A stretch of DNA of 64,000 bases from Pseudomonas saponiphila (GCF_900105185.1 NZ_FNTJ01000002.1:248001-312000); one strand, 5' to 3'. Shown: positions 25,578-35,274, counted from the stretch's first letter. The notes: generated from the letters alone by a model not told the origin. Translations and numbers: made by a program.

Positions 25578-25628
25578 GCCCCGCCCCACCTCAGTGGCGA
25601 ACAGACGTCACTGCAAGCCCCCGGTTCA

Positions 25629-27761
25629 TCAGGCCGTTCGGCGCCGGCGCCACAGCAGATAGGCGCCAGCCAGCAGCACGCCAGCGCCACCGGCCGCTGC
25701 CAGCTTGTGCTGCATCAGGGCTGAACGGGAGCCGTCCAGCCACTGGGTCAGGTAACGCTTGTTGGCGCTGCCGAAGTCCGGCTCCTGGCAGTTCATGCCG
25801 AAGTTGCCGGCCCATTCCACGAAGGGCCCGTTTTCCACGTAGCGCCGGTAGTACTCGATCTCGGCATCGCTGCCCCGGGTCCAGCGCGCCGCCTTGCACA
25901 GCACCGCGGCATAGGCCTGGCTGGTATGGGGCAGGAAATCCGCCGCCCGGTTGCCCAGTTCCCCGGCCACGTAGCGGTAGTGGTAGCGCACATCGGGCTC
26001 GGCGGTGGTGGCTTGCTGACGCTGCACTTCGTCGGCACTGATGAAGGGCCCGGCCTGCACCGGCGGGATCTCCAGGCTGTAGCTGCCCCAGAGGCTGTGA
26101 TAGTCCGGGCCCATTTCGTAACCCAGGATCTCCATCCCCGACGCCCGGGCCAGCTTGCCGGCCTGGTAATAGGCCTCGGCCCGGCGCGTAGGCAGCCAGG
26201 CCGACTCGGCACGGCGTCGGTTCTCGCCGTAGGCCTTGGCGATGGCCTGGCGTTCCGGGCTGTCGAAATAGCCCCAGCCTTCTTCGTAACGCCCTTCACG
26301 CAACAGGCGTCGGCCCAGCAGTTCGCGAATCTGGGCGGCGATCGGCAGGCTTTCGTAATAGGCATCCGGCTGCTTGGGAGTCGGCGCTGGCGCCGGCACC
26401 TGGGTGTCGATGAACTGCTTGAGTTCATCCAGGGTCAGCACCCGCTCGGCTACGGTGGCCGCGTCGTGCCAGTAGATGTCGCCACTGCGGTAGAGCAGCT
26501 CGAAGGCTTGCAGGTAGTCACCGCGATCCAGGGCCAGCAAGGCGCTTTCGCCTTCTACCCGGCAGCCCGGCTTGAGGTCTTCGTAATTGCCGTCGTAATC
26601 GCCGCGAAAGCCCCAGCTCTCGTCTCGGGGGAAGGCGGCCGACGCCTTGGCGTAAGCCGCGGCGGCAGCCACCTTGTCGCCATCACGCAGGGCCATCTTG
26701 GCCCGCAGCCACCAGGCCAGGCCGCCGTCGCCGGCATGCTCCAGCAACTGCCGGGTGGTGGCGAAATCGCCATTCTGATAATTCAGCGCCGCCAGCCGGT
26801 CGGCATTGTCGAAGCTGCCGGCGGTGCCCTGGCTCAGCAGCTTGATCAGTTTTACCTCCGACTCCGGCCGCTCACCGAAGGACCAGCCCTGATGCGAGAT
26901 CAACGAGGCGGTGAGCAAGCGGGCTACGGAAGGCTGCTTGAGCTGTTCCAGCAATTGCGCGTCCGGCAGGCCGCTCAGCTCGCCCACCACCTGTTTCAGG
27001 GAGCTGTAGCCGACCTCTGAACCCAGCTGGTTCTGCACGGCATACAGATCGATGGCCTGGCTCCAGTCGTTCTGATCCTTGAGGATCCGCGCCTCCTCCC
27101 CCAGGCTTGCAACGCCCAGGCTCAGGGGGTCGCTGAAGGCGTCGATGCTCAGCTGCCGGGTCTGGGCGAACGCCTGGCGCGCCGACTGCCGCATGTCACG
27201 CCGGCCCTGATCGTCCAGTTCGTTGGCTTGCTCGCTGATAAAGGACAGGGCCCGCCCCAGGGAATAGGCGGCCCAGGTACTGCGCAGGGCGCGCTGCTCG
27301 GCGGGCAGCGCCAGCACCTTGCGGAAATACTCCGCCGCCAACTCATGATCGCCGGCGCTGAAGGCCACGGCGCCCGCGGTGTAGAGCTTGATCTCCGGCG
27401 GCAGGCCGGCCCCTTGCTGCTCCGCCTCGCGTGCGTCATTGAGCTTGCGCAACTGGCCGACCAGGGTTTGCTGGGCCTGATCCAGCCCTTGTAGTTCGGC
27501 CCAGTTGCGCTCTTGCACCGAGTAGCTCTCAGGCAGGCTGTAATCGACACTGAAGCCGTTGTTGGCGACCGGCATCAGCCCGACGATGGGCTGACCCAGA
27601 CGGCTGATCTCGAACTTGAAACTGCCTTCGGGCAGCTGCGCCAGCGTCTGTGGGCGATCGTCCAGCAGGCGCATGGGGAAAGTCGGCCCGCAGGCCATGG
27701 CCGGAGCCAGGGGCAGGCACAGGCTCAGGCACAGCAGGTGACGGGATCTAGGGACGAACAT
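25629..27761 (-). CDS. Large exported protein with C-terminal membrane anchor, unknown function
   Basis: This 710-residue protein is of no family I can name with confidence. It has a signal peptide (about 1-23, ending APAMA before a Cys), a long helical middle part rich in Ala, Leu and Gln that looks like tetratricopeptide-type repeats (about 110-480), a Pro-rich stretch near 445, and a C-terminal helix followed by four arginines, which would anchor it with the bulk in the periplasm. The ATG at 27761 has AAGGAG 8 bases upstream; the upstream frame is not supported. It begins 14 bp inside the end of the DUF3142 gene, so they form a unit. Confidence 0.7.
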   Translation of the reverse strand: MFVPRSRHLLCLSLCLPLAPAMACGPTFPMRLLDDRPQTLAQLPEGSFKFEISRLGQPIVGLMPVANNGFSVDYSLPESYSVQERNWAELQGLDQAQQTLVGQLRKLNDAREAEQQGAGLPPEIKLYTAGAVAFSAGDHELAAEYFRKVLALPAEQRALRSTWAAYSLGRALSFISEQANELDDQGRRDMRQSARQAFAQTRQLSIDAFSDPLSLGVASLGEEARILKDQNDWSQAIDLYAVQNQLGSEVGYSSLKQVVGELSGLPDAQLLEQLKQPSVARLLTASLISHQGWSFGERPESEVKLIKLLSQGTAGSFDNADRLAALNYQNGDFATTRQLLEHAGDGGLAWWLRAKMALRDGDKVAAAAAYAKASAAFPRDESWGFRGDYDGNYEDLKPGCRVEGESALLALDRGDYLQAFELLYRSGDIYWHDAATVAERVLTLDELKQFIDTQVPAPAPTPKQPDAYYESLPIAAQIRELLGRRLLREGRYEEGWGYFDSPERQAIAKAYGENRRRAESAWLPTRRAEAYYQAGKLARASGMEILGYEMGPDYHSLWGSYSLEIPPVQAGPFISADEVQRQQATTAEPDVRYHYRYVAGELGNRAADFLPHTSQAYAAVLCKAARWTRGSDAEIEYYRRYVENGPFVEWAGNFGMNCQEPDFGSANKRYLTQWLDGSRSALMQHKLAAAGGAGVLLAGAYLLWRRRRTA

Positions 27762-28950
27762 GCGCAGCTCCTTGGTCAATTTTTGTACAGCGGGCCCAGC
27801 CCACGGCGCGGCTGGCGCCTGCGGCCAGACGGCCGCTGCGTTGCCGGGTCAACAGCAGTTGGCCGTCGCGCAGCTCGGCGGAATAACCGCCCAGCCCGTC
27901 GAATCCGTCGCATTGGGCAACGGCCAGGGTCAGTTGTTCAGGCAAGGGCCGATCGAGGTTGCCCGAATTATCCAGACGAATATCGAACAGGCCGTCCTGT
28001 TCCTCCAGGCGGATGCCCAGTTCAGCGCTCAGGGCATCACCCCGGGCCACCGCCTTCAGAGTCTCCAGGCTCCAGGCCCGCACATCGCCCTTGAGCGGCA
28101 GGCGAAACCAGATCAGACCGGCCAGATGGGGCGGCGGATCAGCCCGCAGGGCGCGGCCCAGCTGGCTCAGTTGCTCGGGATCGGCCATCAGTTCCCGACG
28201 CTCTCCAGCCCGCCGTAGCGGCGCCTCGCTTTCCACCAGCGGCGCGCCTTCGGCCCCGGGGAGCAAGGCGACACCGTAGGCGGGCAAGGCCAGATAGAAG
28301 GGCTTGGCACTGATCCGCGCCCACCGCCGGGCCCACTGCTCGGCTTGCCGTGGATCGAACAGGCCGCGCCGTGGATCGCTCACCGCGTGCACCTGGAGCA
28401 CGCTGCTGTCGACCCTGGCCAGCAGGCCCGGCAACTCGCGACTGTCGAGCCAGGCCGGCAAGGCGGTGATGCTCAGGGCCAGGTGACTGGGCAGCGCCGC
28501 TCGCAAGCGCTCCAGCAGCCTGGCATAGGCGGGCAAGCGCGCGCTGCCGGCATCGTGGTCGATCTCGACCCCGGCCAGGGTCAGGCCCTGCTCCTGCCAA
28601 TCCGCCAGCAATTGCCGGACCTGACGGATGATCTCGTCCTGATCCAGGGACGGCAGTTGACCGTCGAGGCGCACCACCGCGATCAACGGCCGGGCGTCCT
28701 GCTTGAGCAAGGCGGCGTCGATCCGCGCACGGCTCCAGCCAGCCTGTGGAAAAGCTTGCAGGGCCAGGACCCGGACTGTGGAAAAGTCGGCCCGCGAGCC
28801 TGCCAGGGCGTCGACGTGGGCCGCGGTCCACTGGCGTTGCCAGATATAGAGTTGCTGGTCCAGCGCCGGCTGCTGGTCATTGCCGCAGGCGCTGAGCAGC
28901 AGGGCGCTGAGCAACAGGGCAGAGAAACGGAGAACGGCCCGGGGGCGCAT
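27748..28950 (-). CDS. DUF3142 lipoprotein
   Basis: This 400-residue protein has a lipoprotein signal peptide (lipobox LSAC about residues 18-21), so it is probably anchored to a membrane on the periplasmic side. The sequence matches the DUF3142 type: a TIM-barrel-like glycosidase-related fold with a VEIDHDAGSARL segment. I chose the ATG at 28950 because the signal peptide begins there. It overlaps the following large exported protein gene by 14 bp, so the two are co-expressed. Function unknown. Confidence 0.75.
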   Translation of the reverse strand: MRPRAVLRFSALLLSALLLSACGNDQQPALDQQLYIWQRQWTAAHVDALAGSRADFSTVRVLALQAFPQAGWSRARIDAALLKQDARPLIAVVRLDGQLPSLDQDEIIRQVRQLLADWQEQGLTLAGVEIDHDAGSARLPAYARLLERLRAALPSHLALSITALPAWLDSRELPGLLARVDSSVLQVHAVSDPRRGLFDPRQAEQWARRWARISAKPFYLALPAYGVALLPGAEGAPLVESEAPLRRAGERRELMADPEQLSQLGRALRADPPPHLAGLIWFRLPLKGDVRAWSLETLKAVARGDALSAELGIRLEEQDGLFDIRLDNSGNLDRPLPEQLTLAVAQCDGFDGLGGYSAELRDGQLLLTRQRSGRLAAGASRAVGWARCTKIDQGAAHVRP

Positions 28951-29085
28951 GAATCGTTGATTCCCTTTAACGCGAAAAAGACCCTGGAGGGCCGGCTGCG
29001 AGGCCAATGCCCGGCCTTGAGATCGCGCCAGCCTACGCAGGGCCGGGGCCGGCGGCAATCGCTGGCGAGGAGTTTTTTTGCCCTG

Positions 29086-31125
29086 CTACAGGTCGAGGAT
29101 CAAAGGCGCGGCGTCTTTATCCACAGCCGCCGGAACGGCGCAGCAAATCAGCACCTGGCCGGGCTCGGGGAGCTGCGGTGGCACCTGTGGATAACTGACC
29201 TGGCCGCTGACCAGCCGGGTCTGGCAGGTGCCACAGGAGCCGCCCCGGCAACTGAACTCCGGGTGCAGGCCGGCGCTTTCCGCCAGTTGCAGCAGGCTGC
29301 CGCTGGCGGGCTGCCAGCTCAGTTCCCTGGCCGCCTGCTGGAAACGCACCAGCACCGTCGTGGTGGCCGCCGGCGGCTGCTCGAACGCTGGCGCCAGGGG
29401 ATCGGGCCGGCGACGCAGGGTCGAGGGGCCGAAGGTTTCGGCGTGGATCTGTTCATCGTTGATGTCCAGGTCCCGCAGGCGGTCGTACAGATCCTGAGTG
29501 AAGGCGCCGGGGCCGCAGAGCACGAAGTCGGCGCTGTCGAAGTCCAGATCCGGCTCTGCCAGTAGCTGTTGAACGTCCATGCGGCCAGCCTGATCAAAGT
29601 CGACGCCCGGCCGCGCCTGCGCTTCCGGCTGGCTGAGCAGACGCCGCACCCGCAACGATTCCCCGGCCTGCGCCTGCAGGGCTTGCAGCTCGGCGGCAAA
29701 GGGTTGCTCGGCGAGACTGCGCGAGCTCTGGATCAGCCAGCAGGGACGCCTGCTACGGGTGCGCAGGCCCTGATACACCACCTCCCGCAGCATCGATAGC
29801 AAAGGGGTGATCCCCACTCCGGCCGCCAGCAGCACCAACGGCCGCGTTGCCAAAGGATCGGCGCTGAAGCGGCCCTGGGGCGAGCGCGCCTCCAGCAGGT
29901 CGCCCACCTCAAGTTGCCGGTGCATATGGCTGGAGAAGCGCCCTTCGCGCTTGACGCTGATCCGCAGGAAAGCATCGGAAGGCGCACTGGACAGGCTGTA
30001 GGTCCGGATCAGCGGCTGGCCGTCGATCGTCAACCGCAACGGCAGGTGCTGGCCCGCCAGGAAGCCCGGCGCTGCGGCAGAGTCGGCCGGCTCCAGGTAG
30101 AACGAACGAATGCTGCGGCTCTCGTCCTCGATGCGCGTCACCCGCAAGGGCCGCCATTGCTGACCCAGGGCCGCCGCCCGCAGACGGGCCTCGGCCTGGG
30201 GCCAGTTGCCGGTCAGCAGGCTGTTGGGGGAAAAGCCCTGCAGCTCCCCGCGCAGGGACAGGGCGCCCGGTCGACGGACCATCTGTTCCGGATAAAAGCG
30301 CCATACCCGTTCCGCGCCCTGAAAAGCGGCGATCAGCGGCCCGTCGAGAATGAGCTCGGTGCGCCCGCTGAGCTGCAGCAGCTCGCCACTGCGAAAATCG
30401 ATGAACAACAAGCCCGCCCGCGGATTGAGCAGCAGGTTGCCCAGGGTGTTGAAGTGCAGGTTGCCGGCAAAGTCGGGAATGGTCAGGCAGTTGCCCTCGA
30501 CCCGGACAAACCCCGCCTGCCCGCCGCGGTGCGATACATCCACCGAGCGCTGGCCATCAAGGTCGACGTAGCTGGCCACGAAGAAGGTGTCGGCAGCAGC
30601 GATCAGCGCCCGGGCCGCCGGGTCCAGCTCCTGGCGACGCTGGGCCGGGCGACTGGCGGGGTCGCTCAGGGCCCCCTGCTGCAGCTCGCGCAGCTGGATG
30701 TACTGCGGGCAATTGCCAAAGGATTGCTCCACGTTGACGCTGAAACCGTCACGGTCCAGGGTGCCGATCCGGCCATTGAGGCGGTTGCGCCGCCGGGTAT
30801 GCAGCTCGATCCCCAGCAAGCCCACCGCCGCCCCCTCGTGCAAGACCAGCGGATCGTCGGCGGCGGGCAGGCTGTCCAGGCGCAACAGAGTGGCCTGGGG
30901 CGCCTGGGCAAAACCGGGCGGGCCTTCCAGCACGCTCGCCCAGGGATCCCCCTGGTCATCCACCGCTCCCACCAGGATCAACGGCAGTTGCTGGTAGAAC
31001 TGCCGGTGCTGGTCGGGCATCGCCGTGCGGATGACCTTGGCGCCGAAGGCTTGCATGCGCTCGGCCACCCCGGTCAGGGTCTGAAGCTGCCGTTCGCCGG
31101 CATGCCAGGGAGATTGGGTGTTCAT
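29086..31125 (-). CDS. PNPOx-like / FAD-NAD(P) reductase / 2Fe-2S ferredoxin fusion protein
   Basis: This is a three-module redox protein of 679 residues. The N-terminal part (about 30-330) resembles the split-barrel flavin-binding fold of pyridoxamine phosphate oxidase-like proteins. A ferredoxin-reductase module (about 350-580) follows, with the FAD motif RTYSLSS and the nicotinamide-binding LLAAGVGITP. The C terminus is a plant-type 2Fe-2S domain with CxxxxCxxC and a fourth cysteine in the final CCAVPA stretch. Electrons should flow NAD(P)H to FAD to the iron-sulfur cluster. The ATG at 31125 has GGAGG upstream. A glutathione transferase gene ends 25 bp upstream, implying an operon. The substrate is unknown. 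Confidence 0.85.
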   Translation of the reverse strand: MNTQSPWHAGERQLQTLTGVAERMQAFGAKVIRTAMPDQHRQFYQQLPLILVGAVDDQGDPWASVLEGPPGFAQAPQATLLRLDSLPAADDPLVLHEGAAVGLLGIELHTRRRNRLNGRIGTLDRDGFSVNVEQSFGNCPQYIQLRELQQGALSDPASRPAQRRQELDPAARALIAAADTFFVASYVDLDGQRSVDVSHRGGQAGFVRVEGNCLTIPDFAGNLHFNTLGNLLLNPRAGLLFIDFRSGELLQLSGRTELILDGPLIAAFQGAERVWRFYPEQMVRRPGALSLRGELQGFSPNSLLTGNWPQAEARLRAAALGQQWRPLRVTRIEDESRSIRSFYLEPADSAAAPGFLAGQHLPLRLTIDGQPLIRTYSLSSAPSDAFLRISVKREGRFSSHMHRQLEVGDLLEARSPQGRFSADPLATRPLVLLAAGVGITPLLSMLREVVYQGLRTRSRRPCWLIQSSRSLAEQPFAAELQALQAQAGESLRVRRLLSQPEAQARPGVDFDQAGRMDVQQLLAEPDLDFDSADFVLCGPGAFTQDLYDRLRDLDINDEQIHAETFGPSTLRRRPDPLAPAFEQPPAATTTVLVRFQQAARELSWQPASGSLLQLAESAGLHPEFSCRGGSCGTCQTRLVSGQVSYPQVPPQLPEPGQVLICCAVPAAVDKDAAPLILDL

Positions 31126-31150
31126 GGGCAAGCCTCCACCGGTTCCGCCG

Positions 31151-31780
31151 TCAGGCGCTTTTCAAACCCGCCGCAGTGGACGGCATCGGCACAAAACCGG
31201 GCAGCGCCTCGATCCGCGCCAGCCAGGCCCGTACATGGGGGTAGGGCTCCAGTGACACGTTGCCTTCAGGGGCGTGGGCGATGTAGCTGTAGCCCGCGAC
31301 ATCGGCAATGGTTGCCTCCTGCCCTACCAGGAAGGGCCGGCTCGCCAGCTCCTGGTCCATGATCTTGAGCAGGGCATGGGCCCGGGCGATGACTTCCTCG
31401 GCATTGAACGAGGCGCCAAACACCGTGATCAGCCGCGCCGCCGCCGGTCCAAAGGCAATCGGCCCCGCCGCCACCGACAGCCAGCGCTGCACCTGGGCCG
31501 CGCCCACGGGATCGCTGGGCAACCAGCGGCCCTGGCCATAACGCTGGGCCAGATACACCAGGATGGCGTTGGAATCGGCCAGCACCACGCCCTGGTCATC
31601 GATCACCGGCACCTGGCCAAAGACGTTGAGGGCGAGGAAGTCGGCCTGCTTATGGGCGCCCTTGGCCAGGTCGACAAAGATGGTTTCGCTGGGCAGGTCC
31701 AACAGGGACAGCATCAGTTCGACCCGATGGGCATGCCCGGAACGGGGAAAGTTGTAGAACTTGATGGGTGGCTGAGACAT
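31151..31780 (-). CDS. Glutathione S-transferase family protein
   Basis: This 209-residue protein has an N-terminal thioredoxin-like glutathione-binding domain (about 1-80, with the cis-proline in QVPVI and the DSNAI motif) and an all-helical C-terminal domain. Such cytoplasmic enzymes conjugate glutathione to electrophiles or act in stress defence. The gene is 25 bp upstream of the redox fusion gene on the same strand, and a LysR regulator gene lies upstream. The substrate is not evident. Confidence 0.87.
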   Translation of the reverse strand: MSQPPIKFYNFPRSGHAHRVELMLSLLDLPSETIFVDLAKGAHKQADFLALNVFGQVPVIDDQGVVLADSNAILVYLAQRYGQGRWLPSDPVGAAQVQRWLSVAAGPIAFGPAAARLITVFGASFNAEEVIARAHALLKIMDQELASRPFLVGQEATIADVAGYSYIAHAPEGNVSLEPYPHVRAWLARIEALPGFVPMPSTAAGLKSA

Positions 31781-31905
31781 GGTCGACTCCGCAAACGAGG
31801 CGCGGTCGAAGTGCCGCGCTGGGAGCCCTATCTTGGTCCTCGGAGAAAAACAACAGAATCACCAGAAATCGCAATCCATCATTTCATCCAGCGCAATAAA
31901 GCCGA

Positions 31906-32808
31906 TCAGGGATTGAGCGATGGGTGTTGCCGCAGGGTCTGTACGGCGAAGTCGACAAAGCTGCGCACCCGCGCCGGCGCCTTGCGCCCGCCCTGGTACA
32001 CCACGTGGATCGGCAAGGGCGCCAGCTCGAAGGCCTCAAGAACGATTTCCAACTGGCCCGCCGCCACCTTGTCGGCGACCTGATAGGACAGCACCCGGGT
32101 CAGCCCCAAGCCCAGGCAGGCGGCGCTGATGGCCGCCTGATTGGCGCTGACCAGCAACCGCGGGTCGGGGCGCACGCTCAGTACCCGGCCGTTGTCATTG
32201 AACTGCCAGTTGCGGGCCTGACCAATGGACGAAGGCGCGATCACCGGTGCCTGGCGCAGCTCATCGGGATGTTGCGGACGCCCATGGGCCTCCAGGAACT
32301 GCGGCGCGGCGCACACCACCCGGCGCACCTCCCCGACACGGATGCTGTGCTGACCGCTGTCGGCCAGCTCGCCGATGCGCACCGCCACATCGATGCCCTC
32401 CTCCACCATGTTCGCCACCCGGTCCAGCAGCAGGGCGTTGACGCTCACCTGTGGATAACGTTGCAGGTAGCGCACCAGCAAAGGCGTGACGAACAGATCG
32501 CCGAACAGCACCGGCGCCGTCAGGGTCAACTGGCCACGGGGCTGGGCATGGATACCGGCGGCCGAGGCCTCGGCATCCTGGACCTCGGCCAGAATGCGCC
32601 GGCAATCCTCCAGGTAGCGTTGCCCGGCATCGCTCAGGTGCACACGGCGGGTGCTGCGGATCAGCAACTGAGTGCCGATGCGCTGCTCCAGCGCGGCCAC
32701 GGCCCGGGTCACGCTGGCGGCCGACAGGTTCAACCGCCGGGCCGCAGCGGCGAAGCCCTGCTCCTGGGCGACGCACACGAATACCTGCATTTCCTGGAAC
32801 CTGTCCAT
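31906..32808 (-). CDS. LysR family transcriptional regulator
   Basis: This 300-residue regulator has an N-terminal winged helix-turn-helix (about 1-60) and a substrate-binding domain (about 90-295). It is in the same orientation as the GST and redox fusion genes, with 125 bp between it and GST, so it may control them or be independent. LysR proteins usually regulate adjacent genes in response to a small ligand, which is unknown here. Confidence 0.88.
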   Translation of the reverse strand: MDRFQEMQVFVCVAQEQGFAAAARRLNLSAASVTRAVAALEQRIGTQLLIRSTRRVHLSDAGQRYLEDCRRILAEVQDAEASAAGIHAQPRGQLTLTAPVLFGDLFVTPLLVRYLQRYPQVSVNALLLDRVANMVEEGIDVAVRIGELADSGQHSIRVGEVRRVVCAAPQFLEAHGRPQHPDELRQAPVIAPSSIGQARNWQFNDNGRVLSVRPDPRLLVSANQAAISAACLGLGLTRVLSYQVADKVAAGQLEIVLEAFELAPLPIHVVYQGGRKAPARVRSFVDFAVQTLRQHPSLNP

Positions 32809-32878
32809 GCCCTACCTCAGCTGCCGGCGCCTACCCGGTGGGCGTCGCGAGCCCGCAGCATAATCCAGGGCCCTGGCT

Positions 32879-33199
32879 TCAGGGGATACACCAGGTGCCG
32901 ACATCGTGCCTGTCGAATCCCGGGCACGAGTTGTTCTTGGCAATCAGCCGGTAAGGCTGATCTTCGGCGTAGGAAAAATAGAAGTAGTAGTGCCGGTCTT
33001 CCCCATACAGCCAATAGGAAGCAGCACCCTGGTTGATCCGTGTTGGCTCGAAGGTCCAGATGGACGATTCGGCGGGAATGAAGTTGGCCCGATCCATCAA
33101 CAGCAAGAGGCTGTTGGACAGCACTGGGGTCAGGGCTCCCAGCATCAGGACAGCCACCATCAGCAGGAGCATCCATCCATGAATCAGGCGAAGTTTCAT
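32879..33199 (-). CDS. Small membrane-anchored or exported protein, unknown function
   Basis: This protein of 106 residues starts with one strong hydrophobic helix (about 8-38), which could be a signal anchor. The remainder is rich in Tyr, Phe and Trp, with two C-terminal cysteines. The ATG at 33199 has a GGAAAA stretch upstream. It is encoded 260 bp from the T6SS effector gene in the opposite direction. I see no resemblance to the Eag chaperones that usually accompany such effectors. Confidence 0.55.
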   Translation of the reverse strand: MKLRLIHGWMLLLMVAVLMLGALTPVLSNSLLLLMDRANFIPAESSIWTFEPTRINQGAASYWLYGEDRHYYFYFSYAEDQPYRLIAKNNSCPGFDRHDVGTWCIP

Positions 33200-33459
33200 T
33201 GGTTTTCCATTAGCAGGATAAAAATCCAGACCTGTGCACAAGTCGGGATTCCTCGGGCCATCCACTGACATTCGTCGCGGACTCGGAGAATGCAAAACTG
33301 TCGCACAAAAATAACCTTGCGCGTGAAGCTCCCGTCCTCCTTCGCTGCAGACCGCCTTTTTTGGCCTTGCCCCTTCCCTGGCTACTCTTTGATAATCCGC
33401 GCCTCGGGCCAACCTGGCCCCAGGGAAGATGCTTGTCGTATCGGAGGCGCAATCTCAGC

Positions 33460-34686
33460 ATGGATGTACAGGCCGCAGCACGTTTGGGCGATGAAATCGC
33501 CCATGGATTCGGAGTTGCAGCCATGCTCGCCGGCGCGGTGGCAGGCGCTCTCATTGGCGCGGCCATCATCGCCGCGACCGCGGCAACGGGTGGCCTGGCG
33601 GCAGTGATCCTGGCGGGTTCGGTCGCCGCCGGTGGCCTGTCGATGTTCCAGTTGGTGAAGGGACTGTCGACCATCTTCGATCTGCCCGAACCCGCTACCG
33701 GTGCACTCATAAGGGGCAGTCCCAACGTCTTGGTCAACCTGCGCAATGCCATGCGGGCCGGCGAAGACGTGTCCAGTTCCTGCAGCGGCTTTCCCGTCGC
33801 GCATCCGCCCTGGCCCTTCCCGATCACCATCGCCGAAGGCAGCGCCACGGTGTACATCAACGGCAAGCCGGCGGCGCGACTGAGCAGCAAGATGACTTGC
33901 GGTGCGCATATCAAGTCCGGCAGCCATAACACCTTTATCGGCGGTCCGACGCTGCAGGTGGAGTTCGTGCTGGATATCGAGGGCTGGCTGCACACGGGCC
34001 TTGAGGCGCTGGGCCTGGTCGCCGCCGCCGGTGCACTGGTGCTGGCCGCCATGGCCGGCCTGGCGGCCCTGCTGACCACTGTGGCGGTGGGCGCCGCGAT
34101 CTATGGCGGCATGGAATTGCTCGGGCAGCTCGGCGACCGGCTCGGCCCGGGCTACCGTGACCTGCTGCAAGGCATGGCCGGCCTGGCGCTGCTCGGCGCC
34201 GGGCCGAAAATGGCCAAGGTCAGCGCCGAACGCAATGCGGCGCGATTGGCCAACCAGTCGCAAGTGCTAGAGGTGCGAACGGCCGCGCAGGTCAACGAGG
34301 CGATGATCGCCGAGGGCAACTTGCCGGCGTGGTTGGAAGGCACCCAGGTCAAGACCGAGATAGTGCCGCCGGGACGGCAATACCAGATGGTCGTCGCCAA
34401 GGGCCAGGCCGAGGCCATCATGCAGGGCAAGCCAGCCTTCGGCGGTTTCGCCGCCCCCGAGCCAATTCCCAGCCAGGCCTATGCGCGGGATAAACTGGTG
34501 ATCCTCGATCGGTTCAAGACAGATGTGTCCCATGTGATCACCGTCGAAACCACGGCACCGCAAAAGATTCACAGTGGCCTCACCGGTCCGCTGGAGAACT
34601 ACAAGGGCGGCGTGCAGCAGGTGGAGTTCGTCGGTGACAGGAATCTGAAAATTGTCGGCACGCCTAGTTTGCTGCCTGTGGAGTGA
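33460..34686 (+). CDS. Type VI secretion effector with prePAAR, PAAR and Tse6-like architecture
   Basis: This 408-residue effector tips the T6SS needle. The prePAAR motif AARLGDEIAH (6-15) matches AARxxDxxxH. A membrane region (about 17-65), the PAAR domain (about 80-170, with C108, H115, C147 and H150), a second membrane region (about 180-250) and a C-terminal toxin (about 260-408) follow. Two membrane regions define the class II prePAAR type. The first 250 residues closely resemble Tse6 of P. aeruginosa as I remember it. The toxin end shares a pattern (YKGG-x-QQ) with Tse6, an NAD(P) glycohydrolase, so NADase activity is possible but not certain. The ATG at 33460 is preceded by CGGAGG. The next gene overlaps the stop. 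Confidence 0.88.
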   Translation: MDVQAAARLGDEIAHGFGVAAMLAGAVAGALIGAAIIAATAATGGLAAVILAGSVAAGGLSMFQLVKGLSTIFDLPEPATGALIRGSPNVLVNLRNAMRAGEDVSSSCSGFPVAHPPWPFPITIAEGSATVYINGKPAARLSSKMTCGAHIKSGSHNTFIGGPTLQVEFVLDIEGWLHTGLEALGLVAAAGALVLAAMAGLAALLTTVAVGAAIYGGMELLGQLGDRLGPGYRDLLQGMAGLALLGAGPKMAKVSAERNAARLANQSQVLEVRTAAQVNEAMIAEGNLPAWLEGTQVKTEIVPPGRQYQMVVAKGQAEAIMQGKPAFGGFAAPEPIPSQAYARDKLVILDRFKTDVSHVITVETTAPQKIHSGLTGPLENYKGGVQQVEFVGDRNLKIVGTPSLLPVE

Positions 34687-35153
34687 AAGTTGTGATTAGT
34701 GATTTCGAGCGGATCCGCGAAGACGGCAAGGTCATCGACGAACACATGACAGTGGACCAGATGATCGCTCTGGGCTGGGCTCCCTGCCGAGTCGTCGAAG
34801 CTTGCTGGCGCTGGCAGGATCAGCCCCTGAGCGTGGTCAACAGCCGCGGCCTGCTGGCGATCGTGGTGCCGGATCGGCAGCACCTCGCCATCCTGTGGAA
34901 CGATGATGACTCCGGCGTGGCAGCGACCCTTTACGTGGTTTCCGGCGACCGCCAGCAACAGATCAGAATTGCCGACCAGTTGCTGATCAATGGCCAGCTT
35001 GAGGCAGGTGTCTACAGCTGGTTCGAACAATTTCCGCACGATTCGCCCAGCATCTTTACCTGCATGTTCAGCCGTCAGCGTGACCAGGCGATGTTCAGGG
35101 TGGATATCGACGCATCGACTGGCGACATTGTTTCGGTACAGCATTCGCGCTGA
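34683..35153 (+). CDS. Putative immunity protein for the T6SS effector
   Basis: This protein of 156 residues has no signal peptide and no recognised family. Its GTG start overlaps the effector stop (GTGA), the usual tight linkage of effector and immunity genes. A cytoplasmic location would fit protection against a toxin that acts on cytoplasmic NAD. It is acidic and rich in Gln and Asp. Immunity is inferred from position and size. A terminator at 35221-35253 ends the unit. Confidence 0.7.
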   Translation: MKVVISDFERIREDGKVIDEHMTVDQMIALGWAPCRVVEACWRWQDQPLSVVNSRGLLAIVVPDRQHLAILWNDDDSGVAATLYVVSGDRQQQIRIADQLLINGQLEAGVYSWFEQFPHDSPSIFTCMFSRQRDQAMFRVDIDASTGDIVSVQHSR

Positions 35154-35220
35154 AGGCCATGCCGTCCGCCAGCCAGGCTGCCGGACACGACGAGCGCAGC
35201 CGGAAGGTCAAGGCGCATGC

Positions 35221-35253
35221 AAAAAGGGGAGCCTGGACAGGCTCCCCTTTTTT
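35221..35253. terminator. Bidirectional intrinsic terminator between the immunity gene and glmS
   Basis: An eight-pair stem GGGGAGCC/GGCTCCCC with a six-base loop is flanked by five As on the left and a run of Ts on the right, so it can stop transcription from both converging units. Confidence 0.9.
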
Positions 35254-35274
35254 GTTTGCGGTTGCGGTTATCCA

